Assembly (NCBI GenBank): GCA_037013495.1
Contig: CM072809.1
Location: 5,851,001-5,915,000, forward strand
From: Hippophae tibetana
Lineage: Eukaryota; Streptophyta; Magnoliopsida; Rosales; Elaeagnaceae
Reading direction: 5' to 3'
Length of the DNA stretch: 64,000 bases
In this document: positions 1 to 12,950 of the stretch, in pieces
Layout: each line of letters starts with the position of its first letter
Numbering within the stretch: position 1 is the stretch's first letter
Made by a program: the position numbers and the translations under genes
Notes under the pieces: model-generated
What the model was told of the DNA's origin: nothing
What the model saw: the letters and a program-made list of their open reading frames with translations, nothing else
Database searches by the model: none

Positions 1-80
1 TCATTATCATCCTCGAAATCATCATCCTTGTAAGCTTTTTCATTCCACGTTTGCCTGCCTTCAAAATTCTTAGGTTCCAT
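1..80 (-). CDS. Start of an unidentified acidic protein (partial)
   Basis: Reading the minus strand from an ATG at 78-80 gives 26 open codons up to the window edge, starting MEPKNFEGRQTWNEKAY and continuing into an acidic Asp/Glu-rich stretch. The composition looks like protein rather than chance AT-rich sequence, and the region is less AT-rich than the flanking DNA. I do not recognise the family. The rest of the gene lies outside the window. A short open stretch at an edge can arise by chance, so this is only a moderate call. Confidence 0.4.
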   Translation of the reverse strand, partial: MEPKNFEGRQTWNEKAYKDDDFEDDN

Positions 81-1964
81 ATAGGGGAATTAAGTCACTA
101 GTACTGAGATGTGGTAGCTAAATAGCAAGCAAGTGATGGTACAATGTTAGAGCAATGATCTAAATGGAGCTTCAAGTAATGAAAGGGGAAGAGTGTGAGG
201 ACAAAGTGCCAAAAGGTAGATGGACCATTGATTCCATTTTCACTATATGCGCCTGTCAGCATTGAATGGTGAAATGGAATACTGAATGAAAATAACTTCT
301 AAACAAATAGTAAAAGTTTAAGTTGGCTGATTATGCTATGAACTTAATTAGTTCATGAAAGTACTCGGAAGGTAGATCTTTAGGACATTATTATTTTTTG
401 CTTAATATTGCTTAGCTGAAAATCTGAGTACCAAAGCCTGTAAATAATTCCATTTAGTGTACTGTGAAATTATTAAAGGAACCTTCTCTTTTAAAGTGAA
501 ACATTAATGACCATGGAGCATCAATAATTAAACAAACTTACCATTTTGAGGTATATAAGCAGTACGAAGGTAGTGTAGTAATCAATTCCTTGCATCCAAT
601 TGGCCTAGCTAGCCTTTTGCTTTTTCAAAAATTTCATTTTTAATTGATAGATGCATTTTCTGTCTTTTCCTCTTTACCCTTTGTATTTTACTTATAAACC
701 TTTAGTTTTTCAACTTTTCATCCATGCATACAAGGTAAGTAGTAAAATTTCATATGTGAATTTCCCCCCCAGTGTACTCGAATCATTGAAGACCACAAGA
801 ATTTGGTACGTAAGAAAATATATTTACTAGTGTAGTAACTCTGCAATCACTTTTCTGACAAATAGAAATTTAATATATATTATTGAAATTCATGATATAT
901 ATAACCACTTATGACCAATTATAAATTCATAGGGACTGATTTGAATAGTAAGAACTAAATTGCTGATATGAATATGATTAGTACAACTTACAAGCCCCAT
1001 GGGACATTGGACTTTATTAAATGACCCGTGTAGTCTCAATTCACATGGCTATAGTACTAATCCTTTTGATCGAGTCATTAAATTTGGTGACTCCACTAGT
1101 ACATTTCTTACCTAATGCTCCTTTTGCTTAAATCATGTTTGGATCTTTCAGAATATGGAATTAACTAATTTCCTCAACTTTTACCTTAGGTTGGTTAATT
1201 TTCTATGTAACAGCTTCAAACTTGGTCTCTGCAATTACAAGTTTTGCATGAAGTGATGTTTTTTTTTTGCTTTTGCTTTCAACATTGAAACAAAATTATT
1301 TTTAATTATTTTGTATCACAATGTTCATTATCTTTACTCTAATTTCAGGTGTTTTGATCTTGAGTCATAAACTACTCTGCATTTTGGACCACTCTAGCTT
1401 GTTTCCCCCAACTTCACCTGACATTCACAAGTTTTCGCGTCCTCAATTTTTTCTTCCTCTTATTTTTTGGTAACAAGAATCAATGCTTGCTTGAAAGTTG
1501 AAAAATCACCTTGTCGACTTCGTTTCACTAGTTTGCGCATCACCCTCACAGCTTAATAAGTTGAGTTTTGGTCCCAATTATGTTCGACCTGGATTCCTTT
1601 GTGTTGTGTCACTCAATCACCCATCTAGCTAGCATATATATGTTGGGATTTTTTATATTTTATTTTTAATCAAGGCATGTGTTGGGAATGGAGTAAATAA
1701 ATGGGCACGTTAATAATATTAAGAACTTATAAAGCATAACATCTTTTTCTGTCACGTGATGAGTATCTCTTGATATCCCAAAAATGTGATCCTAAAATTC
1801 AAATAAAATCAATAAAAAAGATTAAGGAAAAATTCAATAGTAAAAAATATATATAATCTTAAAAATAATAATAAATTAATCCCTGTTAATCCAGATAATT
1901 AATCCCAAGTATACAACTAATTAATAAAATATGTTATACCTCATTGGTGGGCATAAGAAAAACA
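81..1964. other. Intergenic DNA, no gene seen
   Basis: No coding exon or RNA gene is recognisable here. The part nearest position 80 would be the 5' leader and promoter of the minus-strand gene that starts there. A CACGTG G-box core occurs at 1753-1758, but with no nearby gene start its meaning is unclear. Confidence 0.5.
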
Positions 1965-2205
1965 CGAAGAAATCAATGTTCGAAGAAAAAATAAACGTTT
2001 TTCTTCGTATATTTTTTTAATTTGTATCGGATATGTACATTTTTTTATATAGACAAATATCAATTACTATTTTACCAACCACCATGATTGAATTACATGG
2101 TTTACAGCTGCTTGGTAGGCACCGTGTATATTGGTAGACATTTGGTAGGCATTTGGCGTCGGTACAGTATTAGTTGAATGAATGTAGTCTTTGTTAAATT
2201 CAACA
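1965..2205 (-). repeat. 3' LTR of the copia element at 1965-7419
   Basis: 241 bp matching 7184-7419 in the same orientation. On the minus strand it starts TGTTGAATTTAAC directly after the polypurine tract at about 2206-2216. It carries point differences and two sizeable indels relative to the other LTR. Confidence 0.85.
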
Positions 2206-5200
2206 CTCTCCCTCAAGTTAGTGCATAGATGTCTTTCATGCCCAACTTGACTGAAACTTCTGTGAATACTCGATATGAGACTGATTTAGTGAGGATGTCA
2301 GCCAATTGCTCTTCTGACTTAATTTTTGGCAATTCCAATGAATTTTCTTCTAACTTTTTCTTAATAAAGAATCTGTTAACTTCAACATGTTTTGTACGAT
2401 CGTGTTGAACTAGATTATGAGTAATATCACATGATGCTTTATTGTCACAAAATAACTCCATTGATTCTTTAGCAGGATATGCCAAATCTTTTAAGAGAGA
2501 TTGTAACCATAATGCCTCACAAAGCCCAAGTGTCATTCCTCTGTATTCAGCCTTTGCGTTTGAACGGGCAACAACATGTTGTTTCTTACTCCTCCATGTT
2601 ACAAGGTTCCCCCTACAAAAGTGAAGTAGCCTGATGTAGATCGTCTATCATTTATTGATCCAGCCCAATCAGCATCAATATATACTTCAATTCTAGAAAA
2701 ATCTGAGTTCTTAGTGAACAATACTCCTTTTTCAGGAGCAGACTTTAAATATCTCAAAATACGAATAACTGCATTCATATGTTGTTCTCCAGGATTATGC
2801 ATAAATTGGTTGACAATACTTAAAGCATAGGCAAGGTCTGGTCTTGTGTGTGCCAAATACATCAACCTTCCAACAAGCCTTTGGTATCTTTCTTTATTTG
2901 TTGGAACTTGATCAACCTTGATACATAACTTTAATCATTCCTTTACTGGTGTATTAGCTGGTTGACATGCTGACATACCGGTTTCTTTTAATAAATCTAA
3001 GACATACTTTCTTTGAGATAAGAAGATTCCTTCTGTTGATCGAGAAACCTCAATCCCAAGAAAATATTTTAAGGAACCAAGGTCTTTCATTTCAAATTCT
3101 TTGGACAGATAAGTTTGTAGCGCTTTCCTTTCTTCAAGATCATTTCCTGTTACTATCATATCATCAACATATACAATAAGTGCAGTGATCTTACCATACC
3201 TTTTTTTAGAAATAAAGTATGGTATGAATTGCTTTGCTTGTAGCCAAAGTCCTTCATTAACCTTGTGAACCTGCCAAACCATGCTTTTGGGGATTGTTTC
3301 AATCCATACAGTGATTTTTTAAATTTGCACACCTTTTTATCATGGATTGTGGATTTCTTGATTCCTGGTGATAAATCCATGTAGACTTCTTCAATTAAAT
3401 CTCCATGTAGAAAGACATTTTTTACATCAAACTAATATAATGGCCAATCTAAATTTGCAGCTAGAGATACCAAGACCCGAATAGTGTTAATTTTGGCTAC
3501 AGGTGCAAATATTTCTGTATAATCGATCCCATATGTTTGAGTGTATCCTTTTGCCACCAATCTTGCTTTATAGCATTCAATCATACCATCTGCTTGATAC
3601 TTTACTGAAAAAATCCATCAACATCCAACAATTTTCTTTGTTGGTGGACGATCGACAAGCTCCCAAGTTCTATTTATTTGTAAGGATCTTAGTTCTTCAT
3701 TCATAGCATCTTTCCATTTTTGGTAAGCTAAAGCTTCCTGCACACTGTTAGGAATAGATACACCAGATAATTGATTCACAAATGATACGTTTGATTTTGA
3801 CAAACGATGTTTAGACATATAGTTACTCATGGGATATTTGACTTTACTAGAAATCTCAGGTTCATACATGGCTTTAGGAATACCTCTGTTAGGACGTGAT
3901 GGAAGTATTTTTCTGGCTGGTTCAATAGTTGGAACATCCTCTGCAAACGATTGGTTAGGTATATCAGTAGCTTGTGGAGAAGAAAACTCGTACTCACTTA
4001 GTGGTAGTAAGGAACTTGCTTGATGATCTTGAAGTTGATGAGGACTTGATTCCATTTCCCTTGAGTCTTTTCTATATTGAGAGTTATTACCATCTGAATT
4101 CAAGTTATTTGTATTTTCCTCACATATAATTTGTCTTTCTTCATAAGGAAACAATTTATATGTAAGAGTCTGAATTTCAGCATGGTTGTACTCCCCCTGA
4201 AATTCAGGTGTAGAGGAGAAATACATTGTATCTTCATGAAAAATAACATCTATAGTAGTAATCATTTGTTTTATAGGAGGATGATAACAACGATACCCTT
4301 TTTGTTGTATGACATATCCCATAAAAACACAACGTATTGCTCGTGGATCCAACTTGCTACGTTGTTGTTTATATAGGTGTACAAATGCCACACAACCAAA
4401 GACATGAGGAGGTAAATTGGGAACATTTGGTGCAACAATTGCTTCAGTGATGGCTTGTAGTGGCGTTTGGAAGTTAATGGGACTAGAAGGTACCCGATTG
4501 ATCAAATATGCAGCAGAAGTAATTGCTTCTCCCCAATAAGATAATGACATATTAGCTTCGATCAATGAGACACAGACAACTTCCAACAAGTGCCGATTTT
4601 TTCTTTCTGCAACTCCATTTTGTTGAGGTGTATCAACACAAGTAGTTTGATGAATAATGCCTTCTCATTGAAGATATTCTTAAAGCTCAGAACTTTTATA
4701 TTCTCCTCCATTGTCACTTCTTAGAACTTGAATTTGTGTTTTATATTGAGTACGAACCATTTTATGAAATTTCTAAATAAGACGTTTACCTCACTTTTAG
4801 ATTTCATTAAACAAACCCAAGTCATTCTACTAAAATCATCAATAAATATAACAAACCAACGTGATCCTCCCAACGTAGAGACTTTGGAAGGACCTCATAC
4901 ATCAGAATGTATAACCATAAACGGAAATAGACTTTTATTTAAGGTTACAGGAATTGAGGACCGATGACTTTTTGCTAGTTCACAGACATCACACTTTAAA
5001 GTAGAAAGATCTAAGCTCAAAAATAAACTTGGAAATAATTTCTTTAAATATACAAAAGAAGCATGACCCAATCTCCTATGCCATAGCCATATATTTGATT
5101 CATCCTTGTTAGATCCAGTTGCTACCAATGCATGATTTGTTGAATCCAAGTCCAAATAATACAGGTTTCCTTGCCTAACACCACAACCAATCGTTTGCTT

Positions 5201-6529
5201 TGTTTGAATGTCCTTGAACACACAAAAGTCAGGCCAAAAAATAACAAAACAAGATAAAGCAATGGTTATTTGAGAAATAGATATAAGGTTATACTCTAAA
5301 GAGGGAACAACTAGTACTAAGTCTAAATTCAAAGTACTAGTGAGAGAAAAAAATCTTTCCCCAATGATTGGGGTTGCGTTACCATTGGCAGTGCAAACAG
5401 TTTTGTGTGAGGATGGTTTTGAGATTTGTCTAGAATCAAATGTCATATGATCAGTTGCACCTGAATCAATTATCCATGTATTATTAAAAACAGGAGAAAA
5501 AACTTTAAGCATCTTACCAACATGTGCTGAGGAGGTTGCAACATGATCCTTTGTTGTTTCAACAATGGTGGCAGTAGACATCTGTCGTGGATTTTTCTTC
5601 CGAGAGTTATGGTTGTGATCCCACCAGTCAGGATATCCCACCAGTTCAAAACATTGTTATTTTGTATGACTCTTTTGATGACAATGGGTATATTTAAATG
5701 ATGATTTATCAGTCACCTTTTGTTCTTGCTGATTGGAAAAAGAACGATTTTTAGATATCATGGCAGAAGCGTCAACATCTCTAGATTTTTCCTTCAATGA
5801 GATTCGACGTACTACCTCCCGTCGAATCAAGGAATAACAACCTTCTAAATCTGGGATAGTTTCTTTTCGCAAAATTTCTCCACGAACCTACTCAAACTCA
5901 TCATCTAATCCAGCAAGGAAAATATGTATCCTTAGTCTTTCAACAAACTCTTGATATGATATTAGATCATGAGGGTTTTTCATGATCACCTTATCACGAT
6001 GGTTTAGCTCTTGGAAAATTTCAGTCAACTCTCCATAATACTTTAAAAGTGATTTTCTATTTTGTCTGGAAGTAAAAGATTTTTGGTTTAAGACAAATAC
6101 CTGTAATTCGTCACTTCCATCATAGAATGCTTTTGCCAAAGCACCCCAAATTTCAAGAGCAGTAGGTATGCGTAAATATCGCTTCATGATTTCTAGACTC
6201 ACTGACATAAGTATCCGTCTCTTCACTTTTTGATTTTCTACATACCACTTGTTATAATTGTTTGATGTTTTTTCTGGTTGCAAATTTTTGTTATGAATAT
6301 AAGAGATTTTTTCTCTCTCTACAATATGTATTTCTATTATTTGAGACCAAACATCATAATTAGTCTCAGTAAGAACAATTCTAGCATTAAAAACACCTTC
6401 AAATTGAACAGATTGTACAACAACTGGATTTGATTGATGAAATTATACCCTCTGTCGTGATATTATGGTAACCAAACTAGAAAATGGTGTAATAATTTTA
6501 GGACTAAATTTTTTTTTTCTGTTTATATA

Positions 6530-6860
6530 TATATATATATACTAAACCGGATAAAAAACCACAAAACCGGTTCAAAATTGGTTTAAAAACTTGAAAAGCT
6601 AAACCAAACCGGTTTTAGAAATCCAGAATCGAAAAAAACCGGGTTCAGACCTTTAAAATGGACCGAACCGGTCAAAAATAGAAATATTGTGAAAAACCGA
6701 GAAAATCGGGTTCGGACCGAACCGCCAGTTGAACCAACTTGAGCCGAACCGAGGGGCGGGCTGGCTACGCCCTCGAGCCGAGCTGAGCCGCGCCGCGTCG
6801 AACCGAGCCGAAACGAACCGCACCAAAATGAGCCGCACCGAATCAGCCGAGCAGAGCTGG
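6530..6860 (-). repeat. Degenerate AACCG-rich tract in the copia leader
   Basis: This part of the untranslated leader is built of many imperfect AACCG/GAACCG/AGCCG units and is far more GC-rich than its surroundings. It is open in more than one frame because of the repetition, but shows no recognisable domain, so I read it as a leader repeat and not as a gene. Confidence 0.65.
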
Positions 6861-7183
6861 ATGACACGTCATCGTCTTCAACCTTCAGACGGCGTGTGGC
6901 GCGTGAATAATGGTACCTTAACTTTAGGCGGCGCGTGGGGGCACGTGTTGTACTTTTCTTCTACTCTATTTTTACCAAAATGTTCAAAATTGTGTTTAGA
7001 GTAATTTGGTAAAATTAGGTGAGACAAATACCGCTTCAAAAATGATGTTTATAATTAATATTTGTACGGGTGTTTGAATGAGATTTTTTTTCACGAGAAG
7101 AAATATTTTCAGAGAAAGAAATCTTTGTTTTAGAGAACAAGAGTTTCAAATTTATATAAAGCAACGACTTGGCTCTCATATCA

Positions 7184-7419
7184 TGAAGAAATCAATGTTT
7201 GAAGAAATAATCAGAAGAAGAAATAAACGTTTTCCTTCGTATATTTTCTTAATTTGTATCGAATATGTACATTGTTTATATAGACAAATATCAATTACTA
7301 TTTCACCAACCACCATGATTAAATTATATGATTTACACGTGTATATTGGTAAGCGTTTGGTAGGTGTTTGACGTTCGTGTAATATTAGTTCTTAATAAGG
7401 CTTTGTTAAGTTTGTAACA
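7184..7419 (-). repeat. 5' LTR and primer-binding site of the copia element
   Basis: 236 bp. On the minus strand it starts TGTTACAAACTTAAC and ends TTCA. The bases just inside it (about 7172-7183) read TGATATGAGAGCC on the minus strand, a degraded form of the TGGTATCAGAGC site complementary to initiator-tRNA-Met that copia elements use. This fixes the LTR boundary. Confidence 0.85.
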
Positions 7420-9776
7420 TGAGTACTATTACTACAACATAAAGTGATTTTGAGTTTTGGGTAATGCTTTCAACAAACTAGGAAGACCTGGTTTTTTGTC
7501 AAACTTGACATTATTATATCAATATTTGCTTACTTCCAAGTTCTTATGAAATCTCATTTATTAGTTATTACTAGATTGATTGTGAAATATGGACAGGTAT
7601 ATTTAGCTATATTTGAAGGTAGCTTGTTGTTTCATATTTCTGATACACGCTGAGATATTTTGACATGTTTTGGGGATATTAGGCGAGAGTGGTCACAGCG
7701 AGTCACTTTTTTCACCTTCCTGATTCATACTTGTTTTATAAAATATCTATTGTAAATGGGGACCGGAAACTTGCAATTTAGTTAGTATTGTTGTTTAAAA
7801 AAAATTATATAAATTATTTATATATTTTATAATTTATTTATAAATTAATCTTATTATTTTTTTAACTTAATTTACATTTGATTATTTACCCTTTTTGTTA
7901 CTATTTCTTTTCTTTATATTTAAATTTATTTTACTTTAATTCCTCTATTTTTTTTTTAATATTTTTGAATTTTAATTTCAAAATTTTCTTAAATTTTGAA
8001 CTGGATATATAAATTAAAAAAAAATAGATTAAATTATAAAAAATATAAATAAGCAAAATAAAGGAGAATAGATATATATGATAAAAGTATACAAAAGTTA
8101 TTAACTTTTTGATAATACATTACAAATCTATTAACTATATAAAAAAATATATATACCAGAAGTTCAAAACTTAAAAAAAATTAAGAAATGGAACATATAA
8201 ATATACATATGTGTATTGAGTTGCTATATGTTACCAAAATAAATTGTAACTTATAAAATATGAAAATAAATATATTTAAACTCATACCAATTGATTTAAG
8301 AATATATAACAATTTAAAAATATATACATATTTTATTTTTAATATTATTTTATAATTAGTGAACTTTTATTATCATTCTTAAAAATAAATAAATTTTTGT
8401 ATATTTTTATTATAATTAGCGTATTTTTTGATACACTTCATTTTAAATAAATAGATTAAAATGTAATAATTTAAAAATAAATAATAAATTTAAAAATAGA
8501 GATGTCAAATTATAGAATATAAAAAGAAAAAATATAAGAATTACTTGTATAATTAAGAAAAAAAATTATATAATGACAAGGCATTCGACGCTAATAGTAA
8601 TCTTTTTTAACAATTTGTTAATAGTATACATATTAAGTTAAAAATCCTACGATTATGTATACGATAATCCCACCTGCACTTTAGTTTATGAGTCAACTCT
8701 TACCTCTAAAGTCTAAGTCTTCCATCACACATTATGGTGACATTGATCTCTTTCTCATATTTACGATAAAAAAAATTCCCTTATAAAAAGTTGTATCGCC
8801 CTAATAACAAAAGTGAAGAAATTTGTAGATTACAGTATTTTATCATATCACCCACAATTCATAGAATCTGTATTTCAGAGTTATGAATTAATGCCCGACT
8901 TTATTTTAACTATCAATTTGAAATATGTGTAACTAAAATCATAAATAATTATATAAATTTAAAAAAAAAACATAAAACGTTATAATTATTATAAAACTAA
9001 AATTATGATTAATGAAAATTAAATATATATTAACATTATTTTTTATATACATATAATAATATTAAAAATATATTTTTAATAAAAGAACACATAATATTTA
9101 GAATAATAAGATAGAATTTTTTTTATTTATATTTTTATATATTTTATTTTACTTATAAATATATACTAAGTTAACAAATAAAAATTAATGTCAATATTTT
9201 AAACAATATAATAGAGTAAGAATTATGTTAAGATTTAATTTTTTAAAACTAAATATATTTTTGAATAAATGTAAAAAAAATAAGAAGTGTGGTTAAATTG
9301 TAAGAAAAATGATATCAATTTATAACCATCCATTATTACCTAAATGTATCATAAAATAGTATAAATGGTTATGATTATTAATATAACTGTCTTTAATCAC
9401 CCTATTCTTATTCTTAAATGTTTATATTTGTGAAATTTTTTAATGAAATTAAAAAAATAAAATCTTAAAATTTATAATAATAAATATAACATTCTAATAA
9501 CATTAAATAAGTTTAATTGAATGATGTTTTTGATAGATATATAAGACAATATCTATCATTCTATTAATATATTGATTTTTGAACAAATTTTTAAAATAAT
9601 ATAAAAAAATGGACTCTATAGGTTCAAAGTTCAATAACTACAATAGTTGATTTTAATTGTAATTAATATTTATGGATGAATGAGATATATAAAAATAATT
9701 TTGGTTATTTTTTCAAAAATTTAAGTGTTTTAGAGAGTTAGATTTTCAACCAAATTTTAACAATGATCAATATTAA

Positions 9777-9901
9777 AAGAATTTAAACAATCATAGTTCA
9801 ATTAAAACGATACATAATGTTTAAAATAAAATAACATTATAAGAATTTAAACAATCATAGTTCAATTAAAACGATACATAATGTTTAAAATAAAATAACA
9901 T
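9777..9901. repeat. Exact 64-bp tandem duplication
   Basis: The unit starting AAGAATTTAAACAATC at 9777 is repeated directly from 9841. The two copies are identical over about 61 bp. The absence of differences in otherwise decayed DNA points to a recent slippage or unequal-exchange event, or an assembly effect. Confidence 0.85.
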
Positions 9902-10399
9902 GTTAAATATTTTTTAACAATAAAAATATATAAAAAGTATTATTTTAATGATTATAAGTTTTAAATAAAAATTTTATTTTCAATTGTTTCTCTCTCTCAA
10001 TAAATGTAAATCACACTTATTAAACCTGTTATAAAAAAGAAAAGAAAAAGAAGGACATGTATTAAACCTCCTAACAATAAGTAGGTGGTACGGTGTTTAT
10101 TTGAATTCTTTAATAGTGTAGTGTTTGAAATTTTGAATATGCATACGTTAATATAGAATTTTAAATTATGTTACAGCTCACACGAAATACTAAGACAAAC
10201 TCTGATACTTATCGTCATTTTATATTAAATATTACATTATTTTAATACAAAAAACATATTAAATATTTATTTATTTATAATTTATAAAATTAAATATTAA
10301 ATTAAAAAATATATTTATTTTATTTTATTTTATAACATGTGTATATAATATATTTTTAATAATTTTATATCATATATTTAGTTTTAATTTAAGATAAGT

Positions 10400-10905
10400 T
10401 GTTATAGAAGTTTTTAGATTAAATCATTTCTATGATTTAGTATATTAGATTAGAAATGATATTATTTAATCTCTTAATTTTATAAAAAGAATTAATTAAT
10501 GATAAATTATATTATTTTAATAATTTTTTATTAAAATATTATTGCTTTTATCAAATAATTAAAATACGAGTCTCTAATAAAAATAAAAATAAATTTTAGT
10601 ATGAAATTGTTTAAAAAAACTAAAAATAATAAAATTCAAACAAAAAATTATTTAAATATATATTTTAATTTTTAATAAAACATTTAATAATATTAAAAAT
10701 AAATATTTTGTGAATTTTTTATATAAATATATTTTAATTTTATAATTGTTAATCTCTCGTATTTTAATCTCATTTACTCCCTTAATAAAATATAATAATA
10801 TTTTAATAAAAAATTATTAAAATAATATAATTTGACATTTAATGATTCTTTTTACATGTTAATAAACTAAATAAATCATTTATGATATAAGGTAAAAAAT
10901 GATAT
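10400..10905. repeat. Foldback (MITE-like) element
   Basis: A perfect 40-bp inverted repeat pairs 10504-10543 with 10794-10833. Further in, a 13-bp perfect pair (10558-10570 with 10756-10768, core ATTAAAATACGAG) continues the match. Weaker similarity continues outward on both sides to about 10400 and 10905. The roughly 185-bp centre has no coding content. A relative with the same geometry lies at 60840-61250. Confidence 0.7.
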
Positions 10906-11203
10906 AAATAATCTATTATAAAAAAAATTGTGATATTTTTTATTTAATTTATTATATTTCGTAAAAATTTATTTTAAAATTAAAAAATACTGAATATTGT
11001 CCCCCTAAATAAATTAAGTTATATCAAATTTAAAGTAATATTATTTATTACGTAATTTTTAATACAAAAATTAGTGTTAAGTTACAGCAATTTTTATATT
11101 AAATCTTATACTATTTTAATAAAATAATGCAGGGTTTGAGATTTCCCAAGTAATTTTTGTGCGTTGTTAATAAAGCAACAAGTGTTTTAATAAAAAAAAA
11201 ATT

Positions 11204-11234
11204 AAAGAAAGAAAGAAAGCAAGCAAGCAAGCAA
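11204..11234. repeat. Compound microsatellite (AAAG)n(CAAG)n
   Basis: Several AAAG units run directly into several CAAG units. Confidence 0.8.
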
Positions 11235-12220
11235 TAAGTGATAATATTATAATCATAATTACTTTGACTAATAAAGCTATTACAACAAGCTTTGATAAAT
11301 ATTATTAGTGTTTATGTATCCTTTTTATTTGATAAAAATATATATAGATGTCTTGTTAGATATTTAGTCAAGAGTGAAATCATTAACGTGAAGCAATTTT
11401 GTAGGTTAAAATAAATCTCATTTTTTTTTGAGAAAAAATCATTTCATTTCAACGCATTAATTTAGCATCCAATGATAATGACAGTCCCTTGGTTTGTTCA
11501 AAGAATTTACTTCTTTTTTCATTAATAAGATTAAAGCTTTTAGTACATGTATTCTCTCTTATCTTTCATTTTCCTTTATAAGATTAAACTTTTTTTTAAT
11601 GAGATAATCAAACTTTAAAATATTTAAGAAAATATAATAAAAAAGACGTCGCTCGAAACCAAATATCATTAATGATAGATGCCTTAGAGTGTTAAAAAAG
11701 AGAGTTTAAATTTCGCAAGTTGTATAAATAATTAATGAAGTGATATAAATAATTAGCAAGTACTTTAAAATCCATTCCAAATTTATGTAATTAGGTTTGA
11801 CTTAAAAGAAAAAAAAATACTTTCCACGTAATTAAGGGTTAATTATTGGAGCTGAATTTTTATTTTTGAAGCAATAAATATTGTTATTATTAGAGAATTT
11901 TTTATTCTAAAAAATAATTTTTTTTATAAATAGAAACTTGTTCTCATACTATAATTTATTGTTCAAGACAATAAGGTCATCCTCTATAAGATTCTGTAAC
12001 TTTTAAGTAAATATTATGTGAAGATTAATATATGTACTAATAATGACTACTAATTAAACATATACTAGAACTCTTTTTCTAGTTATTCACATTGAACATG
12101 GTAGATCCTACGACAAAACATTAATTAATAAATATAGCACTACATTAGGGGAAAAAAAACTATATAAATTTTATGAACAATCATCTTTTTTATCATATCA
12201 TATTTGAATTAAACGCCTTC

Positions 12221-12950
12221 TCAAAACCTCAAATTAGACCGTTGTTGATGAGTTTTTTCACAATGATCATCTCCTGAAACAGCGTCGTCTTTAACCTGAT
12301 TGGTGGTATCCATAGCAGCTAGCCAAGTTCCATCAAGGGTGTGCTTAGCAATATCCTTAACAGTATCAGACATATCCACAGCTTTGACAGGGCTCTCTTT
12401 TGCAGCATCACCACTTGACAAGTCAATACCCTGTTGGGTATCCTCTTACATGTCTTCTTTCAGTGTCTCTTTGCCGTATACGCCAATCCTAATGTCCCTG
12501 TTCTTCCACCTTTATTGTTATTGTTATTCTCATCACCTTCTCTTGCTTCTTTTACTGCATTACTACCTTGCATCATCATTTTACTTCAACTTGGCTTCAA
12601 CCATTATGGTATTAGCGGGAGGTCCCTTATAACTCCAATTGTGAAACTTAAATGTCAAGAACAAAAAAAAATAAAAAATAAATCCAAAAGTGTTAGCTAA
12701 ATCTTAGAAAAATAGAACATATATTGGACAAAATAAAATCTCTTTATCTTTGCCAATGGTCATTCTCAAAACGTATATGAAATTTGAAATATAATTGGAG
12801 TAATAAAATTACATCCGCACGTTCAAAGGCAGAGGAGAAGCAAGCCCTTGGTGAGACGTATTTGCTAAAGGAAACTTGAAGATGATAAATATTATTATTG
12901 GTGTTGTTGCCTAATTGAGGCATAATTTCTTTGATAGTTCTTGCGGCCAT
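12221..12950 (-). pseudogene. Two-exon relic of a small LEA-like gene
   Basis: The minus strand shows a clean first exon, 12950-12813 (46 codons, starting MAARTIKEIM, Arg/Ser-rich with few acidic residues in the manner of a mitochondrial presequence), ending at a GT donor. A second exon begins at 12625 after a TATAAG acceptor and keeps the frame. It reads GPPANTIMVEAKLK and then meets a stop at 12583-12581. Beyond it the coding character continues in shifted frames: a Glu/Asn-rich part with TLGLAYTAK, then GKETLKEDM followed by a stop, then a last open stretch with KDIAKHTLDGTWLAAMDTT and QVKDDAV ending near 12221. The Lys/Asp/Thr-rich helical C-terminal part resembles small mitochondrial LEA-family proteins. 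At least two stops and one frameshift imply a dead gene unless sequencing errors are involved. Family assignment is tentative. Confidence 0.5.

Larger units (their letters stand above)
1965..7419 (-). mobile_element. Ty1/copia LTR retrotransposon, old and broken
   Basis: A full-length copia element on the minus strand: 5' LTR 7184-7419, leader, gag, protease, integrase, reverse transcriptase, RNase H, polypurine tract, 3' LTR 1965-2205. Recognisable parts in minus-strand order are a UBN2-type gag (around 5.9-6.3 kb), the aspartic protease motif DSGATDHMT (around 5.4 kb), the integrase (around 4-5 kb), reverse transcriptase with YVDDM (around 3.1 kb) and RNase H (around 2.2-2.9 kb). The polypurine tract TTGAGGGAGAG and the pol C-terminus DIYALT resemble the elements at 30047 and 52752, so the lineage is probably the same. 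The reading frame is interrupted many times, roughly eight or more. The LTRs differ by about a tenth plus indels, so the insertion is old. No matching target-site duplication is visible. Confidence 0.9.
7420..12220. other. Very AT-rich intergenic DNA
   Basis: No protein domain, RNA gene or element end is recognisable except the repeats listed separately (tandem copy near 9.8 kb, foldback near 10.4-10.9 kb, microsatellite near 11.2 kb). The six frames are closed at short intervals throughout. Confidence 0.6.

Noticed and set aside
6583-7004. Open frames on both strands with Arg/Ser/Gly-rich products
   Set aside because: They result from the AACCG repeat in the copia leader and show no domain.
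12300-12700. Plus-strand Leu/Ser-rich open frames
   Set aside because: They are antisense to the LEA-like exon 2, whose minus-strand splice signals and composition make better sense.
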